From Nitrososphaerota archaeon (GTDB lineage Archaea > Thermoproteota > Nitrososphaeria > Nitrososphaerales > JACPRH01): a stretch of 64,000 nucleotides of DNA. Below are positions 24,901-32,555 of this stretch, one piece after another. The translations under genes and the position numbers were made by a program. The notes under the pieces were generated by a model that was not told the origin of the DNA, made no database searches, and saw only the letters and a list, made by a program, of their open reading frames with translations. Location: contig JAMCPI010000012.1 in NCBI GenBank assembly GCA_023379805.1, forward strand, positions 159,777 through 223,776, read 5' to 3'. Numbering within the stretch: position 1 is the first letter of the stretch; every line of letters begins with the position of its first letter.

Positions 24901-26574
24901 GCGCTTCCCGGAAGCGACATCGACCTCGAAGTCGATGTTAGAGTAAAGGCCGACGTTATGCTGCCCGACGATATACAGTTCGAGGTTAAGTTTGTAACGG
25001 TACAAAACAGCGGATCAATATCTCCCTCAGAGGTGCGCCTTATCGATGTACCTGCTAAAGCAACTTGGAGTCTCAGCGGGACAGCGTTAAGACAACAGGC
25101 CTACGCCGAGCTTTACTACAGAAAGTACATGGGTCCAGAGGACGCAGAAACTCCATGGACTAAAACAAACCTTCCACCGATATACTTCAACGCTACTCTT
25201 CCGATTTCATTCTACTACATTAGTGGAGACGGTGAAGAGGGTTTTCCCGGCAGCGAAATAGACCTGAAAGTCGGTCTCACAATGGGTAAAGACTCTCTGC
25301 CAGATGATGCTAATTTATGGTATACAAACTACGCTGTAAAATTCACAGTTCAATCAGAAGATTCCGGCTCAGTTAACACTGACGATTGGGTACTGTTTAA
25401 CCTCAACGGCACCGCGGAGGTAACATGGAGGCTTGGGAACTCGCCGAAGCAACAAGTTTACGCGGAGCTTTACTACAAAACGGAAACAGAAACTCCATGG
25501 ACTAAAACAAACCTTCCCCCTATCTACTTCAACGCCACCTTACGCTGTATCACAGCGGCTAACACCGGAATTGTAACACTCTTAGTACCAATTGGCGCCG
25601 AGTTTCCACTCGTATTCGGTCCATTCAAACACTTTCTAGATGTAGATGTACCGCCTGCCATACTGCTAGGCTTCTTAACACTGGAAGATCCAAAGAAAGG
25701 CGAGTTCAACCCAAATCAAGTCTGGTTCATGGACAACTGGCTCCTTGGCAACATCCAAATCTGGTTCAAGGCCGTCAGGATAAACACTGATACTTTCAAG
25801 ATATGGCTATGGGCGCAATTACCAACAACCGTTCCACCTATAGACCACAAGCCAGCTGTTGCAAGCAGTAGCAGTAGAAGCGATAGTGGATTAAGAGAAG
25901 CTATCAGTCCGTCTACTACAACCACTGACACATCAGCAGCGTCAAGACCCACATACATTGCACATGAATCTGTTTTAACCAGTACCAGAGTCACTGCAGT
26001 AAAATTTGATACCACAAGATTCGAGGCCATTAAAGATCTCGCTGGCAGGCTAGATACTGGAGCAGAGACTTTTCCGCTGAAGCTGCGATGGTGGGCGGTT
26101 CCAGCTGAAGATCGTGAAGAGCAGAGCAGCGGCCCTATTGAAGACCAGCCACATGAAGAACAGGCCCCCACCATAGCCTTCGACAGACCGCTCTATAGCG
26201 AAGACAATCAGAATGACAAGGCCATCGTAACCGTGGTTGATCCGAATCTGCCTGAAGACAATAAAATCGGTGTTGTGCATACGTATCTAACCACCACCGA
26301 CGTATCGCATACGAAGCTTACCAAGAACTTTTTCAACAAATCTACTTCAACCGGTGCGTCAGTCTTGCTCTCCTTAACTGAAACCGGTGAAAGCAGCAAT
26401 ACGTACATAGGCGAGATGGGAATTAATGTTAAACAAGGATTAGTAATCGTGGACAACACGCCGTTTAAGCTCGCTGGTCTCACACCTAACTGCACTATCT
26501 ACGTAATCTACTGGTACGGTCCTACTGCAAATAGAAAGTATATCTGGGCTGAAGCGAAAGTCGGGCAGCAGTGA
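21946..26574 (+). CDS. Giant DUF6519-type baseplate/fibre protein with five Ig-like repeats
   Basis: A 1542-residue protein. The N-terminus (MKGDFSR...YRKVNQQQGRVNVDADWNEQ) is the DUF6519 signature seen in eCIS and some phage tails. YRVEVHNPGDLDHATFKWSRDNGTIVAKV, DFLGNQWIEVTDE and PPMGIQHHYAPLALLQY are further landmarks up to about residue 620. Two copies of the baseplate module lie near its N-terminus. From about residue 636, five repeats of 101-126 residues follow, each opening xxFYYIxGDGEEAxPGSxIDLxVGL and ending QQAYAEL...LPPIYFNATL. They look like Ig-like beta-sandwiches. A Ser/Thr-rich linker (about 1300-1325) leads to a C-terminal domain. It is the best candidate for surface-exposed target-binding. 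About 155 bases follow before the next gene, which has its own promoter. Confidence 0.84.
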   Translation: MKGDFSRSTFRKEKHYRKVNQQQGRVNVDADWNEQNDIQFHYEQTFLQDIIGKNGTLAVDGRDGFRVLENLSFALENIGQNKEFKTFLRTNLGLSWLTDELNLDLEPATNESGEAIIEDKTHSVAIITDPGSAACGTLTVCNDVVYKFTATPEGEPTYLETSWYVVGKGNYYVDGILCENDYDVAASRQPDLQMSEHWDFFLFEWGAVPGKYEDSIKNFLKGRFTNLDWLDENATFTKSTVSGTDTIEIKSGDELHSATITLGTGVATYRNGADFYSFTVKEEVSGEETERNVYYTVNNPALPSNPENNHYYLAYLDVFEKHVTHLEDDYIQEKALGDVDTATRTKIAWQVKLVDVTDRVTDNEDDEYKCIHVDNWDDFIPSSATGRLEARAKPSSGSDDKCSLYESAGYTSLENQLYRVEVHNPGDLDHATFKWSRDNGTIVAKVDAFKISENKIKIRKRGKDTRHDFLGNQWIEVTDELHESLGKPGTLVKISDVNGETLEYDPDTTIGDPITEENYPLIYKPKVRRWESRDGSALISASEDLYIELEQGVEIQLTAGSYRTGDYWLIPARTRTGNVEWPPFGRKETDEPYAIPPMGIQHHYAPLALLQYKDEDSSLNFVTDCRSFFSSLTELMAIHYVGGDGQEALPKDTLPAPLRVGVTIGQTPINNTALKNAKVRFTITGSEWSGLQQSIEGSPSGPLENMLDVTTNDESVAECWWTLFDPQTEEEAQLDQQVKAELLDDCGNPIDLVPIYFNATLPISFYYISGDGEEAVPNSEIDLTVGLTIGNTPVTSGTTYQVKFHVESGDGSLSDGENSENEVTVSPGAGGIASCKWTLDGTTLRQQAYAELILEDGTPTNLPRIYFNSMLPVCFYYIKGDGQTAIPGNDIELAVGLKIGDGTEFSDYKVNFEVRGEGSGILYPEGLVPFTNGVAGTIWTVGDDFFNQQVVATLYFKDQPTNLQPIYFNTALPISFYYIKGDGEEALPGSDIDLEVDVRVKADVMLPDDIQFEVKFVTVQNSGSISPSEVRLIDVPAKATWSLSGTALRQQAYAELYYRKYMGPEDAETPWTKTNLPPIYFNATLPISFYYISGDGEEGFPGSEIDLKVGLTMGKDSLPDDANLWYTNYAVKFTVQSEDSGSVNTDDWVLFNLNGTAEVTWRLGNSPKQQVYAELYYKTETETPWTKTNLPPIYFNATLRCITAANTGIVTLLVPIGAEFPLVFGPFKHFLDVDVPPAILLGFLTLEDPKKGEFNPNQVWFMDNWLLGNIQIWFKAVRINTDTFKIWLWAQLPTTVPPIDHKPAVASSSSRSDSGLREAISPSTTTTDTSAASRPTYIAHESVLTSTRVTAVKFDTTRFEAIKDLAGRLDTGAETFPLKLRWWAVPAEDREEQSSGPIEDQPHEEQAPTIAFDRPLYSEDNQNDKAIVTVVDPNLPEDNKIGVVHTYLTTTDVSHTKLTKNFFNKSTSTGASVLLSLTETGESSNTYIGEMGINVKQGLVIVDNTPFKLAGLTPNCTIYVIYWYGPTANRKYIWAEAKVGQQ
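22159..22398 (+). repeat. Interspersed baseplate module, copy 5 (diverged)
   Basis: Encodes FKTFLRTNLGLSWLTDELNL and NDVVYKFTA near the N-terminus of the DUF6519-type protein. The opening W-x-K-V-P-G-D segment is missing or degenerate, so it is the weakest copy. Confidence 0.55.
22543..22788 (+). repeat. Interspersed baseplate module, copy 6
   Basis: Encodes FLFEWGAVPGKYEDSIKNFL, NLDWLDENATF and YRNGADFYSFTV in the DUF6519-type protein. The VYEF motif reads FYSF in this copy. Confidence 0.7.
24205..24266 (+). repeat. 62-bp identical DNA repeat, copy A
   Basis: Identical base for base to 25177-25238 by inspection, at the boundary leading into Ig-like repeat 2. It points to recent duplication or gene conversion inside the gene. 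Confidence 0.85.
25177..25238 (+). repeat. 62-bp identical DNA repeat, copy B
   Basis: Second copy of the 62-bp stretch, leading into Ig-like repeat 5. A further 29-bp identity links 25147-25175 with 25489-25517. Confidence 0.85.
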
Positions 26575-26685
26575 AAATAGATAAGCAAGTAGAGCCGGAC
26601 GCAGTTTGAGTAATGCCTGTTATGTAGAGATCTGAATGCTGCTTCTTGCGCGTCAGGTAACTTATTCTACCCGGATTTGTTTACT

Positions 26686-26697
26686 GTTAAGGTACAA
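26686..26697 (+). repeat. 12-bp motif GTTAAGGTACAA, copy 1
   Basis: Located just upstream of the TATA box of the sheath operon. The same 12-mer occurs at 47705-47716 and, inverted, at 48671-48682. Confidence 0.5.
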
Positions 26698-26701
26698 ATA
26701 G

Positions 26702-26710
26702 ATTTAAATA
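26702..26710 (+). promoter_or_regulatory. TATA box of the sheath/tube/ATPase operon
   Basis: ATTTAAATA is a strong archaeal TATA box. Its centre is about 25 bases upstream of GTG 26730, so the transcript would be leaderless. This marks a separate transcription unit for the sheath-to-effector genes. Confidence 0.65.
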
Positions 26711-26729
26711 AATTCAGTCGAGTTATTGA

Positions 26730-27128
26730 GTGATCAATTTGGCTAAGAGTGTACGGTGGAGTTTTAATTTAAGTGTCGATGGTGGGCCGACAAAAACCCT
26801 CGCTGGCAGCTTCGATGCTGACGGAGTGGATATGCTCAGTGTAACAATAGCTAAGAACACCGTGTCCGATGAATCAGTTGAGGTTCAACCCGGTGATCTC
26901 TCCGATGTCAAACTACTTTACATCAAGTCGAGTCTGCACGATGACGTGTCGTACAAGCTCAGCGATGGCACAACTGACAGCGACTCAATAGTTCTCGACA
27001 CTGATCATGTTTTGAACAGCAGTGAGATTGTAAAAGTTATTGGGACTGCGCCTAAAATAATCAAGTTCCAAAACTCCAACACCACCACCGACGCCAACAT
27101 CGAGATACTGGTTGCAAGAAGCGCTTAA
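26730..27128 (+). CDS. Small beta-rich protein opening the sheath operon, function unknown
   Basis: A 132-residue protein starting at a GTG that coincides with the predicted transcription start. The sequence alternates hydrophobic and polar residues as in a beta-sandwich: VRWSFNLSVDGGPTKTLAGSFD, VEVQPGDLSDVKLLYIKSS, KIIKFQNSNTTTDANIEILVARSA. I do not recognise a family with certainty. The ending AxIEILVARSA recalls small beta-sandwich structural proteins of phages. It lies 14 bases upstream of the sheath gene, so a structural or decoration role on the contractile tail is plausible but inferred. It has no signal peptide or membrane segment. Confidence 0.72.
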   Translation: MINLAKSVRWSFNLSVDGGPTKTLAGSFDADGVDMLSVTIAKNTVSDESVEVQPGDLSDVKLLYIKSSLHDDVSYKLSDGTTDSDSIVLDTDHVLNSSEIVKVIGTAPKIIKFQNSNTTTDANIEILVARSA

Positions 27129-27142
27129 TGAGGTGAAATTAG

Positions 27143-28696
27143 GTGCCAATAAACCCCACTTATCCCGGCGTCTATATTGAAGAGCTTGAAAACCCGGTTA
27201 AATCAATTGTAGGAGTAAGCACATCCGTCACAGCATTCGTCGGTCGTGCATTGAAAGGTCCGGTTAACGAGCCTACCTTGATCCATAATTTCGGCGAATT
27301 TGGAAGCACCTTCGGCGGATTGTGGAAGGAAAGTGTGATGAGCTACTCTGTCTACCAGTACTTCCTTAACGGCGGCGTAGACGCGGTGATTGTACGGGTT
27401 GTCCACAGCGATGCTCAGAAAGCAAAGTTCGAAAACACCGCTGAAACAGGGATAACGTTTGAAGCGGCCAATGAAGGCAGCTGGGCTGACAATTTCAGGG
27501 TGACCACCGACAACGAAGTCAACAATGATGCAGAAGATCACGATAATCTCTTCAACGTAAGGGTAAAGGAGAACGTCGGGGGTAACTACATCGAACGAGA
27601 GTCATTCCTTAACGTCTCATTCGAGGAAGGCCATAAGAGATACGTTGTTACGGTGCTGAGGGAAGAATCCAAACTTGTACGTGTCAGCACCATTTCACTT
27701 ACAGCGAGGCCGTCCGGTGAAGTCAATTTCGATGTGGCTGCCACCACAGGGCAGGATGGAAGCGACCTAGAGGACAGTGATATAGAGGGTGATGAAGATG
27801 ATAAGGAAGGCATATACGCGCTTGCTAATACAGACATCTTTAACCTCCTCTGCATCCCGCCGCCAGACCCTGATGGTACAACCACTTCAGGGCACTACAG
27901 CAGCGTTTACACAAACGCTGCAGATTACTGTGAAAGGCGGAGAGCAATGCTCATTGTTGATCCACCAAGCAATTGGACTGATAAAGACGATCCTGTAGAT
28001 ACAACCAAAGGCATCGACGGAGCCAGCTTCGGGTTAACAAGAACAGCTAACGCAGCAATATACTTCCCGCACATCAAAGCTCCAGACCCTCTCTCAGAAA
28101 ACAGGCTAAAGGCGTTTCCACCATCCGGCGCAGTTGCAGGTGTAATCGCGAAAACCGATGCTCAACGAGGTGTTTGGAAAGCGCCTGCTGGAATCGACGC
28201 CACCTTGGCCGGCGTACCGGATCTTGACATAAGGCTAACTGACGAGGAAAACGGCACATTGAACCCGCAGGGAATCAACTGCCTACGTATATTGCCGCCC
28301 GCGGGGCGAGTCATCTGGGGTGCTCGCACCATGAAAGGTGCGGATAGGCTGGCAAACCAGTGGAAGTATCTGCCTGTGAGAAGGATGGCTCTTTACATCG
28401 AGGAAAGCCTCTACCGAGGAACCCAGTGGGTGGTCTTCGAGCCTAATGATGAACCACTGTGGTCACAGATAAGGCTGAACGTTGGCGCATTCATGCATGA
28501 TCTCTTCCGCAAAGGTGCGTTTCAGGGAAGTACGCCCAAAGAAGCGTATCTGGTCAAGTGCGACAAAGAGACCACCACACAAACCGACATCGACAAGGGT
28601 ATCGTTAACATTGTAGTTGGATTTGCGCCGCTAAAGCCAGCCGAGTTCGTAATGATAAAAATCCAGCAGCTAGCTGGACAGACGGAGGGACAGTAA
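27143..28696 (+). CDS. Contractile sheath protein (Afp2/3/4-like)
   Basis: A 517-residue sheath protein. The N-terminus TYPGVYIEELENPVKSIVGVSTSVTAFVGRALKGPVNEPTLI is the diagnostic start of eCIS and phage tail sheaths. The C-terminal domain (GARTMKGADRLANQWKYLPVRRMALYIEESLYRGTQWVVFEPNDEPLWSQIR and PKEAYLVKCDKETTTQTDIDKGIVNIVVGFAPLKPAEFVMIKIQQ) is equally typical. Polymerised around the tube, it contracts to drive the tube out. Afp has three sheath paralogues, while only one is seen here. The start is GTG 27143. The middle (around residue 210) is strongly acidic. The tube gene follows its stop by one base. Confidence 0.96.
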   Translation: MPINPTYPGVYIEELENPVKSIVGVSTSVTAFVGRALKGPVNEPTLIHNFGEFGSTFGGLWKESVMSYSVYQYFLNGGVDAVIVRVVHSDAQKAKFENTAETGITFEAANEGSWADNFRVTTDNEVNNDAEDHDNLFNVRVKENVGGNYIERESFLNVSFEEGHKRYVVTVLREESKLVRVSTISLTARPSGEVNFDVAATTGQDGSDLEDSDIEGDEDDKEGIYALANTDIFNLLCIPPPDPDGTTTSGHYSSVYTNAADYCERRRAMLIVDPPSNWTDKDDPVDTTKGIDGASFGLTRTANAAIYFPHIKAPDPLSENRLKAFPPSGAVAGVIAKTDAQRGVWKAPAGIDATLAGVPDLDIRLTDEENGTLNPQGINCLRILPPAGRVIWGARTMKGADRLANQWKYLPVRRMALYIEESLYRGTQWVVFEPNDEPLWSQIRLNVGAFMHDLFRKGAFQGSTPKEAYLVKCDKETTTQTDIDKGIVNIVVGFAPLKPAEFVMIKIQQLAGQTEGQ

Positions 28697-28697
28697 G

Positions 28698-29204
28698 ATG
28701 GGGCAGTTTAACGTAAACTCGACGCGCTTCGACCCGTACAAGAACTTCAAGTTCAAGATCAAGTGGGATGGCAAGTACGTTGCAGGTCTCAGCAAGATGA
28801 CTGCGCTCAAACGCACAACCAAGCTGATAGAACATCGTGAGGGGGGTGACCCAAGCACCAACCGCAAGTCACCTGGCAGAACATCGTACGACGCCATAAC
28901 GCTGAGCCGCGGAGTTACGCATGACCTAGAGTTCGAGAATTGGGCCAATAAAGTCTGGCACTACGGCGCAGGACTGGGCTCTGAGATGTCGTTGAAGAGC
29001 TTCCGGAAAGACATCATAATTGAGGTGTGCAACGAAGCTGGACAAGTAGTTATTGCGTACAAAGTGTACCGCTGCTGGGTCTCGGAGTATCAAGCGCTGC
29101 CGGAGCTGGACTCTAACGCTGACGCCATCGCAATTCAGACCATTAAGCTGGAAAACGAGGGATGGGAAAGAGACGAGAGCGTGGCCGAGCCAACGGAGCA
29201 GTAA
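28698..29204 (+). CDS. Inner tube protein (Afp1/5-like, T4 gp19 family)
   Basis: A 168-residue tube protein. It shows DPYKNFKFKIKWDGKYVAGLSKMTALKRTTKLIEHREGGDP, then GRTSYDAITLSRGVTHDLEFENWANKVW, and the terminal TIKLENEGWERDES. These are standard for the gp19-like inner tube of contractile injection systems. Hexamers stack to form the channel that can hold cargo. Afp-type systems have two tube paralogues (Afp1 and Afp5), whereas this locus shows one. The next gene's reading frame overlaps its 3' end. Confidence 0.95.
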   Translation: MGQFNVNSTRFDPYKNFKFKIKWDGKYVAGLSKMTALKRTTKLIEHREGGDPSTNRKSPGRTSYDAITLSRGVTHDLEFENWANKVWHYGAGLGSEMSLKSFRKDIIIEVCNEAGQVVIAYKVYRCWVSEYQALPELDSNADAIAIQTIKLENEGWERDESVAEPTEQ

Positions 29205-30079
29205 ACCCGCCTAGTAACGGGCACGCGCTGGAAAATACAACTATCCTCCTTCCTCATGGAGTAATCAGTGGCCCGAAGACCACATGGGTCAGAACTGCGA
29301 AGCTTCGACAGCTAGTCGGTTACGACGAGCAGGCTCTTTATGAAATACCTTCAGACCTGCCCCTCCACAGCCGCGTCACGTCGCTTCTGGAGAGACTCGT
29401 TACGTTTGCAGACACCGATGAGGAAGAAACTAGAGCAATACTGAAGCAGATAAGTATCGGTGATAGAGTTGCGCTCCTGCTAAAGGCCAGAGAGTTGATT
29501 CTAGGCAATTCAATAAAGTGCACCATCACATGCGCTAGTTGCAGCGGGAATATTTCGCTGGATCTATCCGTACTAGATCTTCTGCAAAAGGAGTATTGCT
29601 CCTCTGATCCAAAACCTAGTTATGATTTAGAGGTAGATGGCTTCAGCCTGCAAATCAGGCCATTGACCGCTTGTGACCAAGACATACTTGTCGATAACAT
29701 CAATTGCTCGCAAGACGTCTTGATGGAGATGCTGGTCAGATCGTGCATAGTCCACTCCGATCCGCATCTACCCGCATCAAGCCTACCAGATTCCCTGATC
29801 GGCGCTGTTAGCTCGGAGCTGGATGAAATCGATCCTCTGTCAGAAATAGTCCTGAACATAACGTGTCAAGAGTGCGCCCATACCTTCTTGGCCGTTTTCC
29901 CTGTTGAAAGTTATGTCCTCAGAGAACTAGGCGCGCACGGCGGCCAGCTCGAACAAGAAATCCACTGGCTGGCCTTTCACTACCATTGGAGCGAAAGAGA
30001 AATCCTATCCTTATCTGCAAAGAAGCGCAGAAGATATGTTGAGCTCATCAACGAAACGCTGGCAGGAGAGCACAAATGA
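29162..30079 (+). CDS. Phage baseplate gp26/51-like protein with Zn-binding Cys pairs and DUF6760-like tail
   Basis: Up to 305 residues. The pattern ILLPHGVISGPKTTWVRTAKLRQLVGYDEQALYEIP, then LLERLVTFAD, then LKQISIGDRVALLLKARELILGN resembles T4-type baseplate proteins that help assemble the hub. Two cysteine pairs (CASC near residue 125, CQEC near 238) look like a split zinc site. The C-terminal EIHWLAFHYHWSEREILSL and KKRRRYVELI resemble the short eCIS-associated protein DUF6760; here the two are one chain. The ATG at 29162 overlaps the tube gene by 43 bases. A later start is possible, since the first 20 residues are basic and not conserved-looking. It overlaps the next gene by ATGA. Confidence 0.75.
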   Translation: MGKRRERGRANGAVNPPSNGHALENTTILLPHGVISGPKTTWVRTAKLRQLVGYDEQALYEIPSDLPLHSRVTSLLERLVTFADTDEEETRAILKQISIGDRVALLLKARELILGNSIKCTITCASCSGNISLDLSVLDLLQKEYCSSDPKPSYDLEVDGFSLQIRPLTACDQDILVDNINCSQDVLMEMLVRSCIVHSDPHLPASSLPDSLIGAVSSELDEIDPLSEIVLNITCQECAHTFLAVFPVESYVLRELGAHGGQLEQEIHWLAFHYHWSEREILSLSAKKRRRYVELINETLAGEHK

Positions 30080-31350
30080 GCTACCTCAAACGGCTAATAG
30101 ACCGAACCCTGAATCCCGAGTCAGGATCAGCCAAAGTTAAGCCGGCAATCACCCCCGACTCAATCCCTGAAAACCTAGAAGTCAAAGTTCGCCCCAGCAG
30201 CAGACTCATGCGCACTCCACCGCCAGAACCGACAACGCCTAAATTAGTACAAGCAACCCCGAGCACAGTAAAACAGCAGACTGATACTGCTTCAGACAAA
30301 TCGTTACCAGATCCAAGAGAACGATCCCAACCCAGCAAACCACCAACCCCCCCTATGCCCAAGAACCCCATCGAATCCAGCTCTACTGCCGCAAAAGTGA
30401 ACCATACTAAAACAACCCAATCGCAACCTAACCGCGATGACTGGCCTTTTCCACATGAGGCGACATCGAATCCTTTACCGCGAGACGATCCGCCCAGCAA
30501 GGAAGAAGCCAACGAAGAGAAAACATTTGATCTCGCTTCCAGCAAGCATACAACGAATTTAGCAGTTTCAGCCGAGAAGGAGGTCGAGCGTTCGCCCATC
30601 GAAGTGTCGTCAATCAACTCCCAAAACGGGGACACCCAAAAAGTGAAAGTGCAGCGGATACAAAATGATGTCGAGCCCGCGAAAATCGATGATAACACTA
30701 AATCAGAATCAAAACCGAGCAGAGTCAAAGCTGAGGCTCATGTCCAGACTCAGAGTGAACTAGATAGAAATGCGGAAAAGGAATCTCTGAGAGACGGAAA
30801 CGCACCTACTCATCCGCCTCAGGAAGAGTTGCCTGTTGAACCTGTCAGGATTACAAGCGACCATAAAGACACCATTAATCCACGCATCATCAAGCAGGCA
30901 GCCCGACTAGAGCAGCTCGAAGGCGGCGCTGCACCTTTCGAGGAGCCCGGTTCTGTTGAACCCACAAACGCTGCGTCAGGAGATTTCCTCAACGAAACAC
31001 CTGAACCTAGAAATCCACAGATAAAACCACCATCCAAACCAGATCACAAGATTGAGGCGGAGTCTGAGAAAAGAGTCCCCGAAGACATTGTCAACAAACA
31101 GGTGCTTCAAGAAAAGATTGAAGATGGAGATTTTAGCCCACAGGTTATGGCAGTGGCTCCTGTGATACATGAAACTAGATATCAAGCCGTACAAGAGCCT
31201 TCTGAAACGGTGGTTACGATAAACATAGGCCGGATCGAGGTAAGGTCAATAACGCCGACCAGTCCAGTAACCGAGTCTAAAGCGGAGTTCTCACCACCGC
31301 TCACGCTTAGCGATTATCTGAAGCGACGCGCGGAGGGAAAGAGAGGCTGA
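30076..31350 (+). CDS. Long disordered protein with conserved eCIS termini; candidate length ruler
   Basis: A 424-residue protein, almost entirely Pro/Ser/Lys/Glu-rich and predicted disordered. Only the ends look ordered: MSYLKRLIDRTLN at the start and VVTINIGRIEVRSI...PPLTLSDYLKRRAEG at the end. The C-terminal IGRIEVR...LSLxDYLxRR pattern recurs, as far as I know the family, in proteins beside the DUF4255 gene of other eCIS loci. The function is unknown. No other gene here looks like a tape measure, so a length-control or tube-filling role is conceivable but only an inference. Start ATG overlaps the previous stop. Its own stop overlaps the CTG start of the DUF4255 gene (CTGA). Confidence 0.75.
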   Translation: MSYLKRLIDRTLNPESGSAKVKPAITPDSIPENLEVKVRPSSRLMRTPPPEPTTPKLVQATPSTVKQQTDTASDKSLPDPRERSQPSKPPTPPMPKNPIESSSTAAKVNHTKTTQSQPNRDDWPFPHEATSNPLPRDDPPSKEEANEEKTFDLASSKHTTNLAVSAEKEVERSPIEVSSINSQNGDTQKVKVQRIQNDVEPAKIDDNTKSESKPSRVKAEAHVQTQSELDRNAEKESLRDGNAPTHPPQEELPVEPVRITSDHKDTINPRIIKQAARLEQLEGGAAPFEEPGSVEPTNAASGDFLNETPEPRNPQIKPPSKPDHKIEAESEKRVPEDIVNKQVLQEKIEDGDFSPQVMAVAPVIHETRYQAVQEPSETVVTINIGRIEVRSITPTSPVTESKAEFSPPLTLSDYLKRRAEGKRG

Positions 31351-32555
31351 GCAACTCATACGCTATCGCGACAGTTACCGCCGCGCTTTCTCGTCTTCTT
31401 AAGGACGGAGCCGGTGTCGCGGTGACTGTTCAGTCACCTGAGGTGTCAAGTGAATCAGCGAGGCTGAACATATTCCTGTATCAAGTCACACCTAACCCCG
31501 GTTACCGTAATATAGATCTGCCGGCGCGCAGCTACAGTGGCGATCTGGTTCAGAAACAGCAGATAGGGCTGGATCTACACTACCTTTTCACCGCCTACGG
31601 TGATAAAAACGAGGAGTTTTCTGCGCAGAAGATTATAGCTGACGTAATTGGGGTGCTGCATGAAAACCCGTTTCTTGGCAAGGATCTTATCTATGATACT
31701 ATAACTGCTGAAGGTTCAGATGTCAAGTCGCAACTCCCAGACATAGATCACTCTGATTTAGCAGATCAAATCGAGCTGGTCAAGATTACTATGCAAACCC
31801 TGTCACTAGAGGAGTTGACGAAGATATGGTCATCATTCTTCAAGACCGCATCTTACCGGTTGTCCGTGGCTTACAAGGCTACTGTTGTCTTGATAGATGG
31901 AAAGAAGGAGGCTGTTCCAACAATGCCTGTCAGAGACCGCACCCTCAACATAATATCGCCCAAGCAGCCAGAAATAACCGGTATCGATCCGCAGATGGTG
32001 ACGTGGGACTCATCCGGCATGGAAATAGCTATCAATGGTAAAGACTTGAAGGCGGATGATGTTCGATTAGACTTCGGTGAAGGCGTTGACGTTGACAGCA
32101 TGCCGACGCCCAAATCCGTATCAAATGAAAAATTGGTGGCGGAGATACCTGCATCCTCTACGGTAGGCATAAAGCAGGTGACGGTTATACATCCACTTTC
32201 GATCGGAATCCCAGAGACGCCTCATAAAGGCCCCATATCTAATACGGCGTTGTTCGCAGTGGTTCCGACCATCAAAAGCGTCACAGCAGCAGTCAAAAAA
32301 GGCGAGGATCTGGCAATCGAATTCGAGCCTGAGGTTGAACCGGATCAGGGCATTAGCGTCATTATTGGAAGGCTCAAACCGCTGAAAATGAGTTCCGAAG
32401 CGGCCGCGGCCTTTTCAACAATCTCTGTCACAATCCCTGAGGATTTTGACGCCGGCACATATCCCGTGCGGCTGAGGGTTGACGGTGCCGAAAGCCAGCC
32501 TACTGACACCATCGCTAACGACTATCACCGACCCACGGTGACAATAACAGATTGA
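31347..32555 (+). CDS. DUF4255 tail-terminator/cap protein (Afp16-like), CTG start
   Basis: About 402 residues. Read from CTG 31347, the protein begins SNSYAIATVTAALSRLLKDG, the characteristic DUF4255 N-terminus. The first conventional start (GTG 31422) would lose that segment. GGAGG at 31332-31336 lies 10 bases before the CTG, and the CTG overlaps the upstream TGA as CTGA, like the ATGA/GTGA/TTGA junctions elsewhere in this locus. Later landmarks are NIFLYQVTPNPGYRNIDLPARSYSGDL, LDLHYLFTAYG and LVDQIELVKITMQ-like stretches. The C-terminal half contains Ig/IPT-like domains (PEITGIDPQ, IAINGKDLKADDV). Afp16-like proteins cap the tube and sheath at the distal end. Stop overlaps TTG of the ATPase gene. 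Confidence 0.87.
   Translation: MSNSYAIATVTAALSRLLKDGAGVAVTVQSPEVSSESARLNIFLYQVTPNPGYRNIDLPARSYSGDLVQKQQIGLDLHYLFTAYGDKNEEFSAQKIIADVIGVLHENPFLGKDLIYDTITAEGSDVKSQLPDIDHSDLADQIELVKITMQTLSLEELTKIWSSFFKTASYRLSVAYKATVVLIDGKKEAVPTMPVRDRTLNIISPKQPEITGIDPQMVTWDSSGMEIAINGKDLKADDVRLDFGEGVDVDSMPTPKSVSNEKLVAEIPASSTVGIKQVTVIHPLSIGIPETPHKGPISNTALFAVVPTIKSVTAAVKKGEDLAIEFEPEVEPDQGISVIIGRLKPLKMSSEAAAAFSTISVTIPEDFDAGTYPVRLRVDGAESQPTDTIANDYHRPTVTITD

Larger units (their letters stand above)
23851..25545 (+). repeat. Five tandem Ig-like repeats in the DUF6519-type protein
   Basis: Repeat starts fall near 23851, 24229, 24559, 24862 and 25201, giving units of about 101-126 codons. Each begins with an aromatic-YYI/V-xGDGxEAxP motif and ends with a YFNxxLP motif that runs into the next. 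Confidence 0.85.
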
